From assembly GCA_023091735.1 (NCBI GenBank), contig JALKBU010000016.1:1-64000 (forward strand): a DNA stretch of 64,000 nucleotides. The letters are read 5' to 3'. Shown here piece by piece: positions 41,791 to 51,400 of this stretch. A program made the position numbers and the translations under genes. Position 1 is the first letter of the stretch; the number at the start of each line of letters is the position of its first letter. Source of the DNA: Trichomonas tenax (taxonomy: Eukaryota > Parabasalia > Trichomonadida > Trichomonadidae). Under the pieces are notes generated by a model. It saw only the letters and a list, made by a program, of their open reading frames with translations. It did no database searches and had not been told where the DNA came from.

Positions 41791-41994
41791 AATACATAAT
41801 TTGAATGATTATAGGACTTTACATGTCAAAAAATATTAATATTTTGACATATAAAACGAGAGATTCTGACAACTTTACATGTCGGATAATATCACTTTTT
41901 ATGCCACTTTTTCGTGACAACTTTCGGTAAGTGACAATAATTATTAGTCGAAAAAAAATAACAATGCGTTGAGAATTAATATATGAAAATACAA

Positions 41995-42450
41995 TCACAT
42001 CACCATTAGATGCTGTAGGTGGTTAATGGTACTGAAGATATGGTTAAATGGCTTGATTTTGTTGTAAGATTCGTCAGGAACAATTGGAGGCAAAGTTTTC
42101 ATTGATCTAAAAGCGGGATCATCAGCTTTTACGCCTTCCATTATTTCTTTGAGGGTCTTCCAATAGCCATTGGTCGCTACAACACTCTTGCTTTTCCTTA
42201 TTTGAGGGTCTTTTGATGTTTTTAGCGGCCTAGTTGGCATATAGCGAGTAGTGAACGGTGAAATAGCCATCTGTATGGATGGCGTCAGGTTTACAGAGTA
42301 CCTGTTGTTATTAGAATAACACAACTTATGAGTTGCATTCAAAGATTGTTCCCATCTCTGGTGCTTCTGTTTGCGGACCTGTTCGGACTCAGCGTTGTTC
42401 TTGCGTTTGAGTGATCCCAGAAAGAGGTCATTGAGTTTTTTGCTCCTCAT
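41995..42450 (-). CDS. Small basic uncharacterised protein, 151 residues
   Basis: Basic throughout (R-S-K-K-L, K-R-K-N-N, R-K-Q-K-H-Q-R-W-E), without hydrophobic segments. The middle is low in predicted structure (P-F-T-T-R-Y-M-P-T-R-P-L), and a C-terminal part ends I-N-H-L-Q-H-L-M-V-M. The ATG at 42450 has no upstream in-frame alternative. I recognise no family. The length without interruption and ordinary codon use support a real gene, but it could be a chance frame. Confidence 0.5.
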   Translation of the reverse strand: MRSKKLNDLFLGSLKRKNNAESEQVRKQKHQRWEQSLNATHKLCYSNNNRYSVNLTPSIQMAISPFTTRYMPTRPLKTSKDPQIRKSKSVVATNGYWKTLKEIMEGVKADDPAFRSMKTLPPIVPDESYNKIKPFNHIFSTINHLQHLMVM

Positions 42451-43180
42451 TCTAAAATAACTCTATCAAAATTGTAAACAAAATTGTAAGAAAATCTTAA
42501 ATTTTTATGAGTGTAGTCATCTGTTAAAGCATATTTTGGACTTTTAAATTGAAGACTATCGGTTTGACAGTCATTGAAATTAATTCTTTGATATTATGCT
42601 GTGGACAAAGATATTAACAGAATTTTGCCTGACATGAAAAATATCGGAATGAAAAGTGTCTTAGTGATTCTCACAAAATTTATTTTATTTTTGTGTAAAA
42701 TACAGAAAATATAATTGATTTTATGAAGAATATTTCACCATTTTTATCGTCACTTATAGCTCTCTAAAATTATTTTTTAATTTTTTGAACTTTTGTTTCA
42801 AATTTTGATATCGGAGTAAACGGATGAACATGATTTTATGCAGCCCAATTTTGATACAATAGGTCTTTAAACACACTAAAACGCTCACATTTTTAATTTT
42901 TTGCTTCATGAAAAACTTCGTTTTATTTTCAAAAATTTTAATTTCTAACATTAAATTATGCTAATTTCGATTTTATAAAATTGCATTTTAAAATTATTTT
43001 AAATATACTTTAGATTTGCATTCTAAAAATTGTGAAATATCAAATTTTTGATGAATAATTTTTGATTTTTTGGTTGAATTTTGGGGCTAGGTGAGCTTTT
43101 ATCGAAAAATTGTGACTTATAGAATGAAATGAAGCTAAACATTGATCACCAATTTAGATGTCAAAAAATTTATAAAAAAA
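42451..43180. other. Intergenic, nothing recognised
   Basis: About 730 bp of very AT-rich DNA between divergent genes. The 65-codon frame at 42754-42951 on the minus strand is lysine-rich low complexity and not convincing. Confidence 0.5.
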
Positions 43181-43837
43181 ATGTTAGCGATGATAAATGT
43201 TCCATTCCTGAGCACAGGTTTGCCAGGATTTTTGACAAAACACGCAGTGGAGGTCCACGTCAACAAGCACCATCAGGCTTATATAGATAACGGAAATAAA
43301 CTGATTCAAGGAACAGAATTCGAAAGAAAAACGATTAAAAAGATAATTGAGAAGTCCTCTGGTCCGCTTTTCAATAATGTTGCACAACACTACAATCACT
43401 GCTTCTTTTGGAAGTGTTTAAGCGAAAATACACAAAATCATTCTCTGTTTCTTGAACATTTCTTCAGGGCAAACTTCAAATCATTCGAAGCATTCAAATC
43501 TCAGTTCATTGGTAACGCTTCTTCACTATTTGGCTCTGGTTGGTGTTATCTCTACAAAGAAGTAAAAACAGGACAATACAAGATAGGCCAATTCCAAAAC
43601 GCAATGAATCCAGTGAAGGATGGAAACATTCCAATACTCACTGTCGACACTTGGGAACATTCGTGGTATATTGATTACGAAAACCGTAAAGCAGAATACT
43701 TCAACAAGTTCTTTGAACACGTTAACTGGGAATTCGTCGAACAGAATATCGAAAGCACAAACGAAGAAAATGCTAAAGATTTCTTTGAAAGAAGTCAACC
43801 CAAGAAGCAATTCAAACGCCGCAAAATTACCGAATAA
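43181..43837 (+). CDS. Iron superoxide dismutase with basic C-terminal tail
   Basis: 218 residues from the ATG at 43181 (the open frame begins earlier at a TTG). All Fe-SOD positions are present with the same numbers as the E. coli enzyme: metal ligands His26, His73, Asp156 and His160, second-shell His30 and Tyr34, and Gln69, typical of the Fe form. F-N-N-V-A-Q, F-G-S-G-W and D-T-W-E-H-S-W-Y-I-D-Y are conserved. It converts superoxide to oxygen and hydrogen peroxide; trichomonad SODs are cytosolic or hydrogenosome-associated and protect oxygen-sensitive enzymes. Odd: about 28 residues beyond the usual end (E-S-T-N-E-E...K-K-Q-F-K-R-R-K), which resemble a nuclear localisation signal. Some residues usually conserved (first L-P-x-L-P-Y) have drifted. 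Confidence 0.93.
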   Translation: MLAMINVPFLSTGLPGFLTKHAVEVHVNKHHQAYIDNGNKLIQGTEFERKTIKKIIEKSSGPLFNNVAQHYNHCFFWKCLSENTQNHSLFLEHFFRANFKSFEAFKSQFIGNASSLFGSGWCYLYKEVKTGQYKIGQFQNAMNPVKDGNIPILTVDTWEHSWYIDYENRKAEYFNKFFEHVNWEFVEQNIESTNEENAKDFFERSQPKKQFKRRKITE

Positions 43838-43984
43838 TCACCTTGTTTAAATATACTTGCTAAAAATTAAATCTATAAAATTCAATATACTTTACAAGCA
43901 CACAAACATCATTTCTAGTTAAAGATCTACACGCTCTTTCCTTCTAAGCTTTTAAAATTGAAATAAATAATCATTGAATGATTC

Positions 43985-44034
43985 TTGACATGTAAATATG
44001 TTTTTTGCTTTGTAAATATAATTTGCCAAGTAAA
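43985..44034. promoter_or_regulatory. TTTACATGTCA-type element pair before the SNRNP27-like gene
   Basis: TTGACATGTAAA (43985-43996) and TTGCCAAGTAAA (44023-44034), in the same orientation, lie 26 and 64 bp upstream of the ATG at 44060. Confidence 0.45.
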
Positions 44035-44050
44035 ATAACTTAGTCAAAAA

Positions 44051-44056
44051 TCATTT
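44051..44056 (+). promoter_or_regulatory. Initiator-like site (TCATTT) before the SNRNP27-like gene
   Basis: TCATTTTTC abuts the ATG at 44060, implying an untranslated leader of about 7 nt, as is usual in trichomonads. Confidence 0.55.
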
Positions 44057-44059
44057 TTC

Positions 44060-44377
44060 ATGGGCGGATCGAAGCCTGATCACAAAAAGAATTCTCACAA
44101 AACCCCAAAACACGACAGAGATGACGACAAACCACGCGAACAGCCGAAAAAATCAACAGAACAAAGTTATGCCGATATAACAGATGAAGAAATCCTCGCA
44201 ATGGGACTTCCATTAAGTTTTATATCATCAAAGGGAAAGCAGGTTCAAAAGAATCCCGTTGAAGCGGCGAGAATTGGTCAAACAGTAAGTTATCAGCGCG
44301 TTGTTAGTAAGAAGTTGAGTGAGAGACAGCTAACGATGATTAGAGAGAGTAAGTTGAAGATTAAGTTTGATGCTTAG
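44060..44377 (+). CDS. SNRNP27-like U4/U6.U5 tri-snRNP protein
   Basis: 105 residues: a charged, disordered N-terminal third (K-P-D-H-K-K-N-S-H-K), then about 55 residues of the form M-G-L-P-L-S-F-I-S-S-K-G-K-Q-V...N-P-V-E-A-A and Y-Q-R-V-V-S-K-K. This matches the C-terminal domain of SNRNP27 (M-G-F-x-x-F-x-S/T-T-K-G-K-x-V...N-x-x-A and K-Y-R-Q-Y-M-N-R-K). SNRNP27 belongs to the tri-snRNP and influences 5' splice-site choice. With PRP17 this is the second splicing protein in the window. It ends with TAG. Confidence 0.6.
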   Translation: MGGSKPDHKKNSHKTPKHDRDDDKPREQPKKSTEQSYADITDEEILAMGLPLSFISSKGKQVQKNPVEAARIGQTVSYQRVVSKKLSERQLTMIRESKLKIKFDA

Positions 44378-44502
44378 AAATTTATATTATTTCAATTAAT
44401 TTTTCGCAGTTTTGTTATTGATTTCGATGTTTACGTGTTCAGCTATATCATATTATTGTATTTATTTCAAATAAAACATTTATATTTTATACAAAACAAT
44501 TA

Positions 44503-45277
44503 TTAAAGGCCTTTTGGTCCAATTGTCTCGTTTGGCTTTCTTCCCATGTTATCAGTTATCTGGAGGTCCGCGTGCGCGTCCACCAGTGCTTGAATCGCTC
44601 CACGATTCTCATTATAGAAAGCGATGTGAAGCGGAGTTCTTCCAACAGAATCTCTCGCGTTTGGATCAGCGTTCTTCTGCAGAAGGAGCTCCACACACGG
44701 TGTCTGCTGGTTTGCCACGGCCCAGTGAAGAGGTGTTGAATGAGAAAATGATAAATTCCAGTGTCGTCAATCGCATTTATCTTAGCGCCATAATCAAGAA
44801 GAATTTTACACTTAAAAACGTCTCCACGAGAAGCTGCGAGATGAAGAGGTGTGAAATGATAGAATAATAGATTTTTGCCGCATCTGTCACGTTTATTTTC
44901 GCTCCATGCCCAAGAAGAAGCAACATCGATGAATCATCTCCGTATTGAGCTGCATAATGTAGAGGAGTTCGATAAATTTTTTGATGAATTCTATAAATAT
45001 TTGATGAATCATGTAAAATAACAATGAATTAAATCTGGTAAATTAACATCAGCGCCACAATCAATTAAGTATTGAACACATTCAGGCCTTTCCGATCCTG
45101 CGGCGATATGCAGCATTCCAACGTGTCTAGAAGCTACATTAAAGACAACCCATAAAAATATTTGATAAACTGGAAAATATGTTCATTTGGATTAACATAC
45201 TCAGGCACAATACTACTGAGGACCGCTATATCGCCCCTTGTTGCTGCCAGAAACGCTCTGCGAACAAGATCTGCCAT
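44503..45277 (-). pseudogene. Ankyrin-repeat pseudogene with several frameshifts
   Basis: The start (M-A-D-L-V-R-R-A-F-L-A-A-T-R-G-D-I at 45277) is good, with a TTTCACG initiator-like site just before. Repeats then appear in changing frames: H-V-G-M-L-H-I-A-A-G near 45110, Y-L-I-D-C-G-A-D-V-N near 45050, T-P-L-H-Y-A-A-Q-Y-G-D near 44950, T-P-L-H-L-A-A-S-R-G-D near 44850, I-L-L-D-Y-G-A-K-I-N near 44800, and an intact last stretch at 44503-44718 (V-G-R-T-P-L-H-I-A-F). At least four indels or stops separate the parts of a protein of roughly 250 residues. Confidence 0.75.
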
Positions 45278-45310
45278 ATAACGTGAAATTCTGTCACATT
45301 TTCCAAAATC

Positions 45311-45426
45311 TTTTATGCCATGTAAATATAATTTACAAAACAAAATACTTATGACAAGTAAATTTTATTTACAAAGCAAATAAATGGCTTATGACATGTA
45401 AATTTTATTTACAAACCAAAAATATC
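45311..45426. repeat. Three ~40 bp tandem repeats, each with a TTTACATGTCA-type element
   Basis: Units begin TTATGCCATGTAAAT (45313), TTATGACAAGTAAAT (45349) and TTATGACATGTAAAT (45389). Each is followed by TTTACAAA and a C/A-rich end. They lie 34-150 bp upstream of the ankyrin pseudogene start at 45277, and their structure recalls the 5' flank of the SNRNP27-like gene. Confidence 0.6.
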
Positions 45427-46281
45427 TTTATGAATTTATTTTCATTGTTGGGATAAATATTGAGCAAAATTAATAGGACCACATTAAAAGAAAAGTTACT
45501 TCCTTCATTAATATCTGATTAATAGAATTGTTTTAGTGAATATTGATTAATTTTCTTCGGATTAATTCTTTTCTTTATATTCACACAAAACTTACAGTTA
45601 ATTCAAGGGAAGCTACTATATTTCATGTAGGCATAAGTTGAAATTAATTGATAATAATTTTTTCGCAAAATATTGTCTATGATTATTGATATTTAAAAAT
45701 TATAGTGTATCCAATCTATATGTGATGCTAATGCATAGATTTTTCTAATCATCTTTAATATAAAAGAAAATGAATTTTTAAAATGTAATTTTAATTGTTA
45801 ACTATATGAAATTAAAGCCCAAATATGCTTTACCCATATAGCAAAGACAAATTATAAAAAATCATGCAATGATTTCAATATTATGAGCGTTCAAATTTGA
45901 TCATTTTTGTTTTTATGCATATTTATCCAATTTCTATCATTTAATCAATGCTAAGCATATAGTGCACAATTACTGCATAATTCAAACTTTTGTAAATTAA
46001 CCTCGTAATGAAACAGCATTGTCACAAAATTTTAGATGATTTGAAAAAATTGAGATTCGATGAAGGACATCCGATAATGTGTCAAACAACATTAACGAGA
46101 TATGGAGTGATTCTTAAAAGGGTTCAAAGTTATTTCTTACTACATTCAAATGATTTCAATCAATTGAAAATATTTTGATATTAAATCGATCGATGTTATT
46201 TGATTATAAGTTATCATTAATTTTTGCAAAATTTGTGGAAAACACAAAATTTTGGATATGAAATGTCATTAACAGCAAAGA
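45427..46281. other. Intergenic, nothing recognised
   Basis: About 850 bp of AT-rich DNA. A phrase near 45715-45730 resembles the degenerate repeat of 40585 but no clear unit is present. Confidence 0.45.
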
Positions 46282-46828
46282 ATGGACTATGGAGCTGGTG
46301 AACGTGAATCAAAAATGAAGAATACGAAGAATACATTCACTGAAGAAGAAGATTTTAAACTCTTTCAACTTGTTAGTTATTATTCGAGGAAGAGAGATGT
46401 GAACTGGAAATTTGTTGCCTTTCAGATGAAGACAAGGTCAGCGAGGCAATGTAAAGATAGATACAACAACTATTTGGACACAAAGATAAACAGAAACGAG
46501 TTCATAGTCGAAGAAAATATTTTCATATTGCAGAAAGTGAATGAAATCAGAAAGAAGTGGAAGAAGATTGCTTCGCTGATGAACAAGGACAGAAGTGAGC
46601 ATCAACTTACAGTACCGGAAATTGATGCATCGCAATGCTAATCTCCGGAATGTTCATGAACTAAACATGGAATCTTATTCCATTCGAATAAAGCTATATG
46701 AAAACCAAAAACAGCAAAGTCACAATCTTCAAAATGAGGAACAAATAGAAGATATTGATTTCAGCACATTCCAAGATGTGTTTGAAATTGGAGATGATTT
46801 TAATATTGATTTTACTAATGAATGGTAA
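46282..46828 (+). pseudogene. Two-repeat Myb gene with one frameshift
   Basis: The frame from 46282 holds a first Myb repeat (F-T-E-E-E-D-F-K-L-F-Q-L-V...R-S-A-R-Q-C-K-D-R-Y-N-N-Y-L) and most of a second (F-I-V-E-E-N-I-F-I-L...K-K-W-K-K-I-A-S-L-M). Near 46590 the frame must slip by one base to reach the end of repeat 2 (S-I-N-L-Q-Y-R-K-L-M-H-R-N) and an acidic tail (D-I-D-F-S-T-F-Q-D-V-F) that ends at 46828. R2R3-type Myb proteins are a large trichomonad transcription-factor family, and some bind core promoters. One indel breaks it; a sequencing error is possible. Confidence 0.75.
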
Positions 46829-47543
46829 ATAGTATTTTTATTCTTATTTAGCAAAAATAAAAAATCAAATCTGTCTCAATAAATATGCGGTGATATAAAC
46901 GGTCAATATTTGGACCTGAAAAACGGTTGGAAGAGTCTGATGCAAAAATGTTCGCGTGTAAAGTTCTCAATAAAATTATCGATAATTTTACCTGTAGCAT
47001 ATAAGTGAAATTTATTTTGAGTTTTAGATCTATTTAAATTGCAACAACGATTTTACAATTTGCGCCATTGATGGTGAATTCGAGAAACCACAAAAAACAA
47101 TTGTTTGTGTGACAATAACTAACATTGAAACTCTTCCTAATGAACCATTGACAATATTTTAAACAGTTATATATCAATTGTTAAAAAGGCTGTTCTTGGA
47201 TAGGTTGTCAAAATAGCTCTTATAAATATGGAGCATCTTTTTTTCATTTGACAGCATACCTCTGTTTTGATAGCTTTTAAAAAATATGTTTAATTCATTG
47301 ATAAAGGATTGGAAGAATGGGAGTTTATCATTTTGGATTCATCCATAATAAATGCTTCAAACAACCTAAACAATCATGCATAAATAATCAAGTAACCGTA
47401 AGTTTTGATTAATCTTTTTCAAACAATGGCAAAAAATGACAATATTATATTTTGCCAAATAAATATCTACAAAACAAATTCCTCACATTTCTGACAATTT
47501 ACATCGCAGAAATCAGAAAGATGTATCGCACAAATTTATAAAA
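46829..47543. other. Intergenic, nothing recognised
   Basis: About 715 bp between the Myb pseudogene and the SNARE gene, AT-rich, with short TTGCCAAATAAA- and TTTACATCG-like sequences near 47456 and 47498 that weakly recall the recurring element. Confidence 0.45.
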
Positions 47544-47618
47544 ATGAGTATTCACGATTTTTTCGCGACAGGAGAGGGCCTCGACGTCGAAATAACGTAC
47601 TAGCAGCTCTCTCAGCAG

Positions 47619-48269
47619 GTGAAGGACATGCAGAAGCAGATGAAGAAGACGAGTCAAGCAAAGGGCGAGTTTTTAGCCGTTCCAACGATTGGCAAATACA
47701 AAGCACTTGAAAAGACGTGGAACATGCAGAATCAGAAGCTACAGCAGTTTAAAGACGACTTGGCAAAGCTAAATGGACAGGAAAGCGATTTAATTGTCCC
47801 GTTTTCGGAAGATTTGACTGAAATAGCGCAATTGCTCGCTAGAGTCAAGGAGACAATAGAGTCTGAGCGAAAGAGAGTCGAACAGATGGTCGTTGATGAG
47901 GAGGAAATGCTCAGAAAGGAAGAAGAAGACAGAAAAAAGACGCAAGCACAACTCGAAGCGGAATATCAAGCGAGAGAGGCAGAGTCACTCGACCAGGGAG
48001 CTAAGGAAATCGTTACAGCAATGCAGGACACTTTAGACGTCACAAATCAACTCAATGAAAACTTAGACAACCAACACCAGCAGATCATGAGCATAGAGAA
48101 CACTGTCGAGGATGCGCACCAGGAAATGGTTGAAGGAAACGCAGATCTAGAAGAAGCACAAGAACATCAAAAATCTACTTCGAAATGCATGTATTACATC
48201 ATTGGTGCTGTTGTAGTCGTTATAATTGTTATTGTTCTGATTATTTTAGGAGTCATGGGCGTATTTTAA
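47619..48269 (+). CDS. Tail-anchored Q-SNARE (Qb/Qc, SNAP25-like motif)
   Basis: 216 residues from the ATG at 47619. N-terminal helices and an acidic/basic coiled coil (about 75-120) lead to a SNARE motif (about 125-185), with Gln152 in L-D-N-Q at the zero-layer position, followed by one hydrophobic anchor (191-213). SNAREs of this type join four-helix bundles that fuse vesicles. Odd: the same frame is open upstream to an ATG at 47544, and the sequence between (M-S-I-H-D-F-F-A-T-G-E-G, V-E-I-T-Y, stop, Q-L-S-Q-Q-V) looks like the true N-terminus broken by one TAG at 47601-47603. Translation from 47619 would drop 25 codons, including part of the N-terminal domain. All functional parts of the motif remain. 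Confidence 0.75.
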   Translation: MKDMQKQMKKTSQAKGEFLAVPTIGKYKALEKTWNMQNQKLQQFKDDLAKLNGQESDLIVPFSEDLTEIAQLLARVKETIESERKRVEQMVVDEEEMLRKEEEDRKKTQAQLEAEYQAREAESLDQGAKEIVTAMQDTLDVTNQLNENLDNQHQQIMSIENTVEDAHQEMVEGNADLEEAQEHQKSTSKCMYYIIGAVVVVIIVIVLIILGVMGVF

Positions 48270-48443
48270 TTTTCTATTTATATATTTTTTATTTGTTTTA
48301 TGTTTAATTATAAAAGCAAGCTATTAGAAACCTACTGTCATTCATTCATTTCATTTTTAACAATTTCACATTTTTAAACAAAATAGATTTAATAATGAAT
48401 GAAATACAATAATTTGGAATATAAGAAATATAAATAAGAACAT

Positions 48444-51400
48444 TTATTGGTTAGGTTGAGGGTTTTCTTCTTCTTCAGCTTCTCCTTCGAATTCGTAATC
48501 CATTTCTGATTGTATCGAAGGAGAATCTCCGTTTGCGCTTTTGTCGCCTCCAGAAAGGAAAGCAAACATATCACGTCTGGACTGGGAAATCTCGAAAGCA
48601 TACTTTTCGACGAAATCGAGGACAGTTAAGAACATTAAAGGTTGAACTTCATCTGTATTTCCTGCTCTAAGTTTTTCAGTCATCGCCATGAACTCGGAGA
48701 CTTCTGGTGGCGGAATGACCTTCTTTACCCCGCTCTGCTCCTGTATATACTCATCATCAACTTTGTTCAAACTTGCTTCGATCTCTGCGACTTCGTTTTT
48801 AAGCTCTTCGACTGTTTTCTCGAGATCTGTTGTGTCATGTGTCTCTGAAGATAAAGTCGCTTGGAGAGCGGGAACACGCTTAGCGAGTCTTGCGCGTTTG
48901 ATTGCTGTGCGCAACTTCAAGTTCTGTGCAGAGATAAGACGCGTGTATTCGAGAATCGATTGATTCTTTGTTCCAAAGTCTCCTTTTGTTGTCTTATTAT
49001 CATCCAAAAGAGATTGTTGGAAATCATTCTTTTGCGCGTGTGCACGAGCCAGTTCTCCTTTCATGCTGCGGCATTCTTCGGCAAGTTCTGAAACAGCACC
49101 TGTTTCATTCGATAACTCAGTTTGGCATCTTTCGAGTTCTTCTTCTAATTGTCCAATCTTCTTCTCGACTTCATCAGCGTTTGCGTGAATTGCCAAAACT
49201 TCACGCTTCGTCAGACTTTGTGCGCTGCTCTGAATGCGTTGTATCTCAGAGTTGACAGCAGCAATCTGAGTTTCTATGCGTGTCTTTGAGGCGTTTAAGC
49301 GTGCTTGGATTCGCGCTTGATGATATTTAATCTCTTCTGGATCAGCGCGTGTTGAAACTTGTGATAAAGCCTTGTCAAGGAATTCAAAGTCTTCTTTTGC
49401 AGCTTCCATCTTCTCACTCTCTTCAAGAGCAGCCTTCAGTCTGTTGAGACCCTCCTTGAATGGAGGAAGATCATCTTTGTCATCATCTGCGGAATTTGGT
49501 TTAGTTGTGAATTCGACTTTTTCGTCGATTGATTGCGGTTTAAATATCGCTGGAAGCTTCGACATCGCGCGCCACATTATCATGAATGTGTCCGGAAGAG
49601 TCGAGAAAGCGTAATACTCGAGAATCATTGATCTGAAATTCTTAATATCTGTCATTGCAGTAACGACAGCGAAATTAACTGATTTCTTATCGAGAATTGA
49701 TAAAAGCGTGAATTGTTCTGCAAATGCGTCTGTTGTGAATGAAGCGATGTCTCCTGTTCTCTCTGCTTCGATGGCCATCTTCTGGATATCCGTCATCATC
49801 GTAGAAACTTGCTGAGTGAGATTTGGATTGACAACATATGATTTGGCGTAAACAGAACAAACTTGAGCCATACTTTTCGATGCGTCGAGTAAAACTCTTG
49901 GAGGGATTGTTGGAACTTTGTCTTTGTTTTCTCTGATGAAGTCAGCGAATATCTGGAAGCACTTTCCATCATCGACTTCTCTGAATATTATTAAGTTCGT
50001 TTGATTCGAAGTGAAAGGCCAAACGTGCATATCTTGGAATATTGGATTTCCTGTCAACTGCTGAACCATCAACGCGATTGTTTGAGCGATGGTGCCAACA
50101 ACTGTCAAAGGAACAAGGTTCGGCGATATCTTGTCGTCAATTCCAAGCATGCTTGCGACGTCAGACATTGATTTCGAGACTCCGTCGAAAAGAAGCAATG
50201 ATTGCGAGAAAGTCATCAATCCATCATACATCGATGGCGTTGGTGCCTTTTCGATGACTTTCTTTAGTGTTCTGGCGAGTTTCGCTGGAGAAGCGTTATC
50301 ATCGAGAACAATAACGTCGAGATAAGCGTGCTCGAATGCGTCGATTTCTTCTATACTCAAAGTGACTTTTCCTTGCGTTGAGAGCTTCCTTAGTGATGAG
50401 CAGATGGCTGTGGCGAACCTGAATGAGAGATCCGGAACTCTGAATGATAAATTCTTGAGAATGCCGTTGTAAGTGACTTCAGCAACGTTTCTTGCAGCGT
50501 ATGGATGATAAATCGCAGCGAGAACTAACGCGAAGGCCTTCTCAGCGAGAGGAAGAGAAGATGTTGGATTGAAAGCGAGAAGAGGAAGAATATTTTCAAT
50601 GAGACGAACGAATCTCGGAGTATCATCTGTTGGTGAGATAATAAAATCGTATTTATCAGGTGAAACACCTCCATCAGGAATAAACGCGCTATAAAACTGT
50701 CTCGTTTTAGATATGAAGCGTGCAACTGTGTCCAGTTTAGAAGATAATGGCAATGATATTGAATATGATATCTCATTGAATATTTCTTTGAGAACTTCAG
50801 CCTTGAAATCGATTGTTCCGAGATTTGCAATTTTCGAGAGAATAGGATCTGCTTGTACGCGTTTTGGAGGCTTTAGGATGTCTTTAACAGCGAAAATGTC
50901 GGGGAAATAGTGGAAGAAATTGTCGGCTGTGCTCGCGAGGTGAGAAGCTGAAGCGTTGTATAAAGCTTTGAACACCAAAAACATCAATCGAATGCGTGAA
51001 AAGAAGTCAACGACGCCGTTATTGAAAAGATCTTCATCAATCATTTCTGTGATTGAATCAATAACGTCCTGGACGGCCTCTATCATTACAATCTTCTTGT
51101 TTGGATATGTAGTTGCGAAATTGATTAAAATTGTTGCATCATCGATAATTTGTTGTTCTAGAGCGAGTTGACCCCACAGATTGTGAATAGAATCAAGCAC
51201 TGATGTGATAATCGGATCAATATTTTCTTTGAGAATCAAACTCAAGAATTTTTCGAATGAATGATGAACATTGAAAATATTTTTATTTCCTTTGAGATAT
51301 TCCATCCTTGAGTCCTTGAATGCTTCATATTCTTTGATATATGGATGAATTGAAGGATGCTGTTGAGAAATATAATTATCGATGATTTGGAATTGTGTAT

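Larger units (their letters stand above)
40336..41994. other. Long repeat-bearing intergenic stretch
   Basis: About 1.65 kb without a gene. The left part (about 40560-41060) is a degenerate tandem array, and 41461-41790 holds inverted repeats, both annotated separately. TTTACATGTCA-type elements occur at 41348-41358, 41382-41392, 41818-41828 and 41874-41884. Confidence 0.55.

Noticed and set aside
20343..47603. Reassigned TAG codon (in-frame TAGs in the synthetase fragment and SNARE)
   Set aside because: TAG ends PRP17 and the SNRNP27-like gene at the expected length, and the residues expected at the internal TAGs differ (hydrophobic, aromatic, Gln/Glu).
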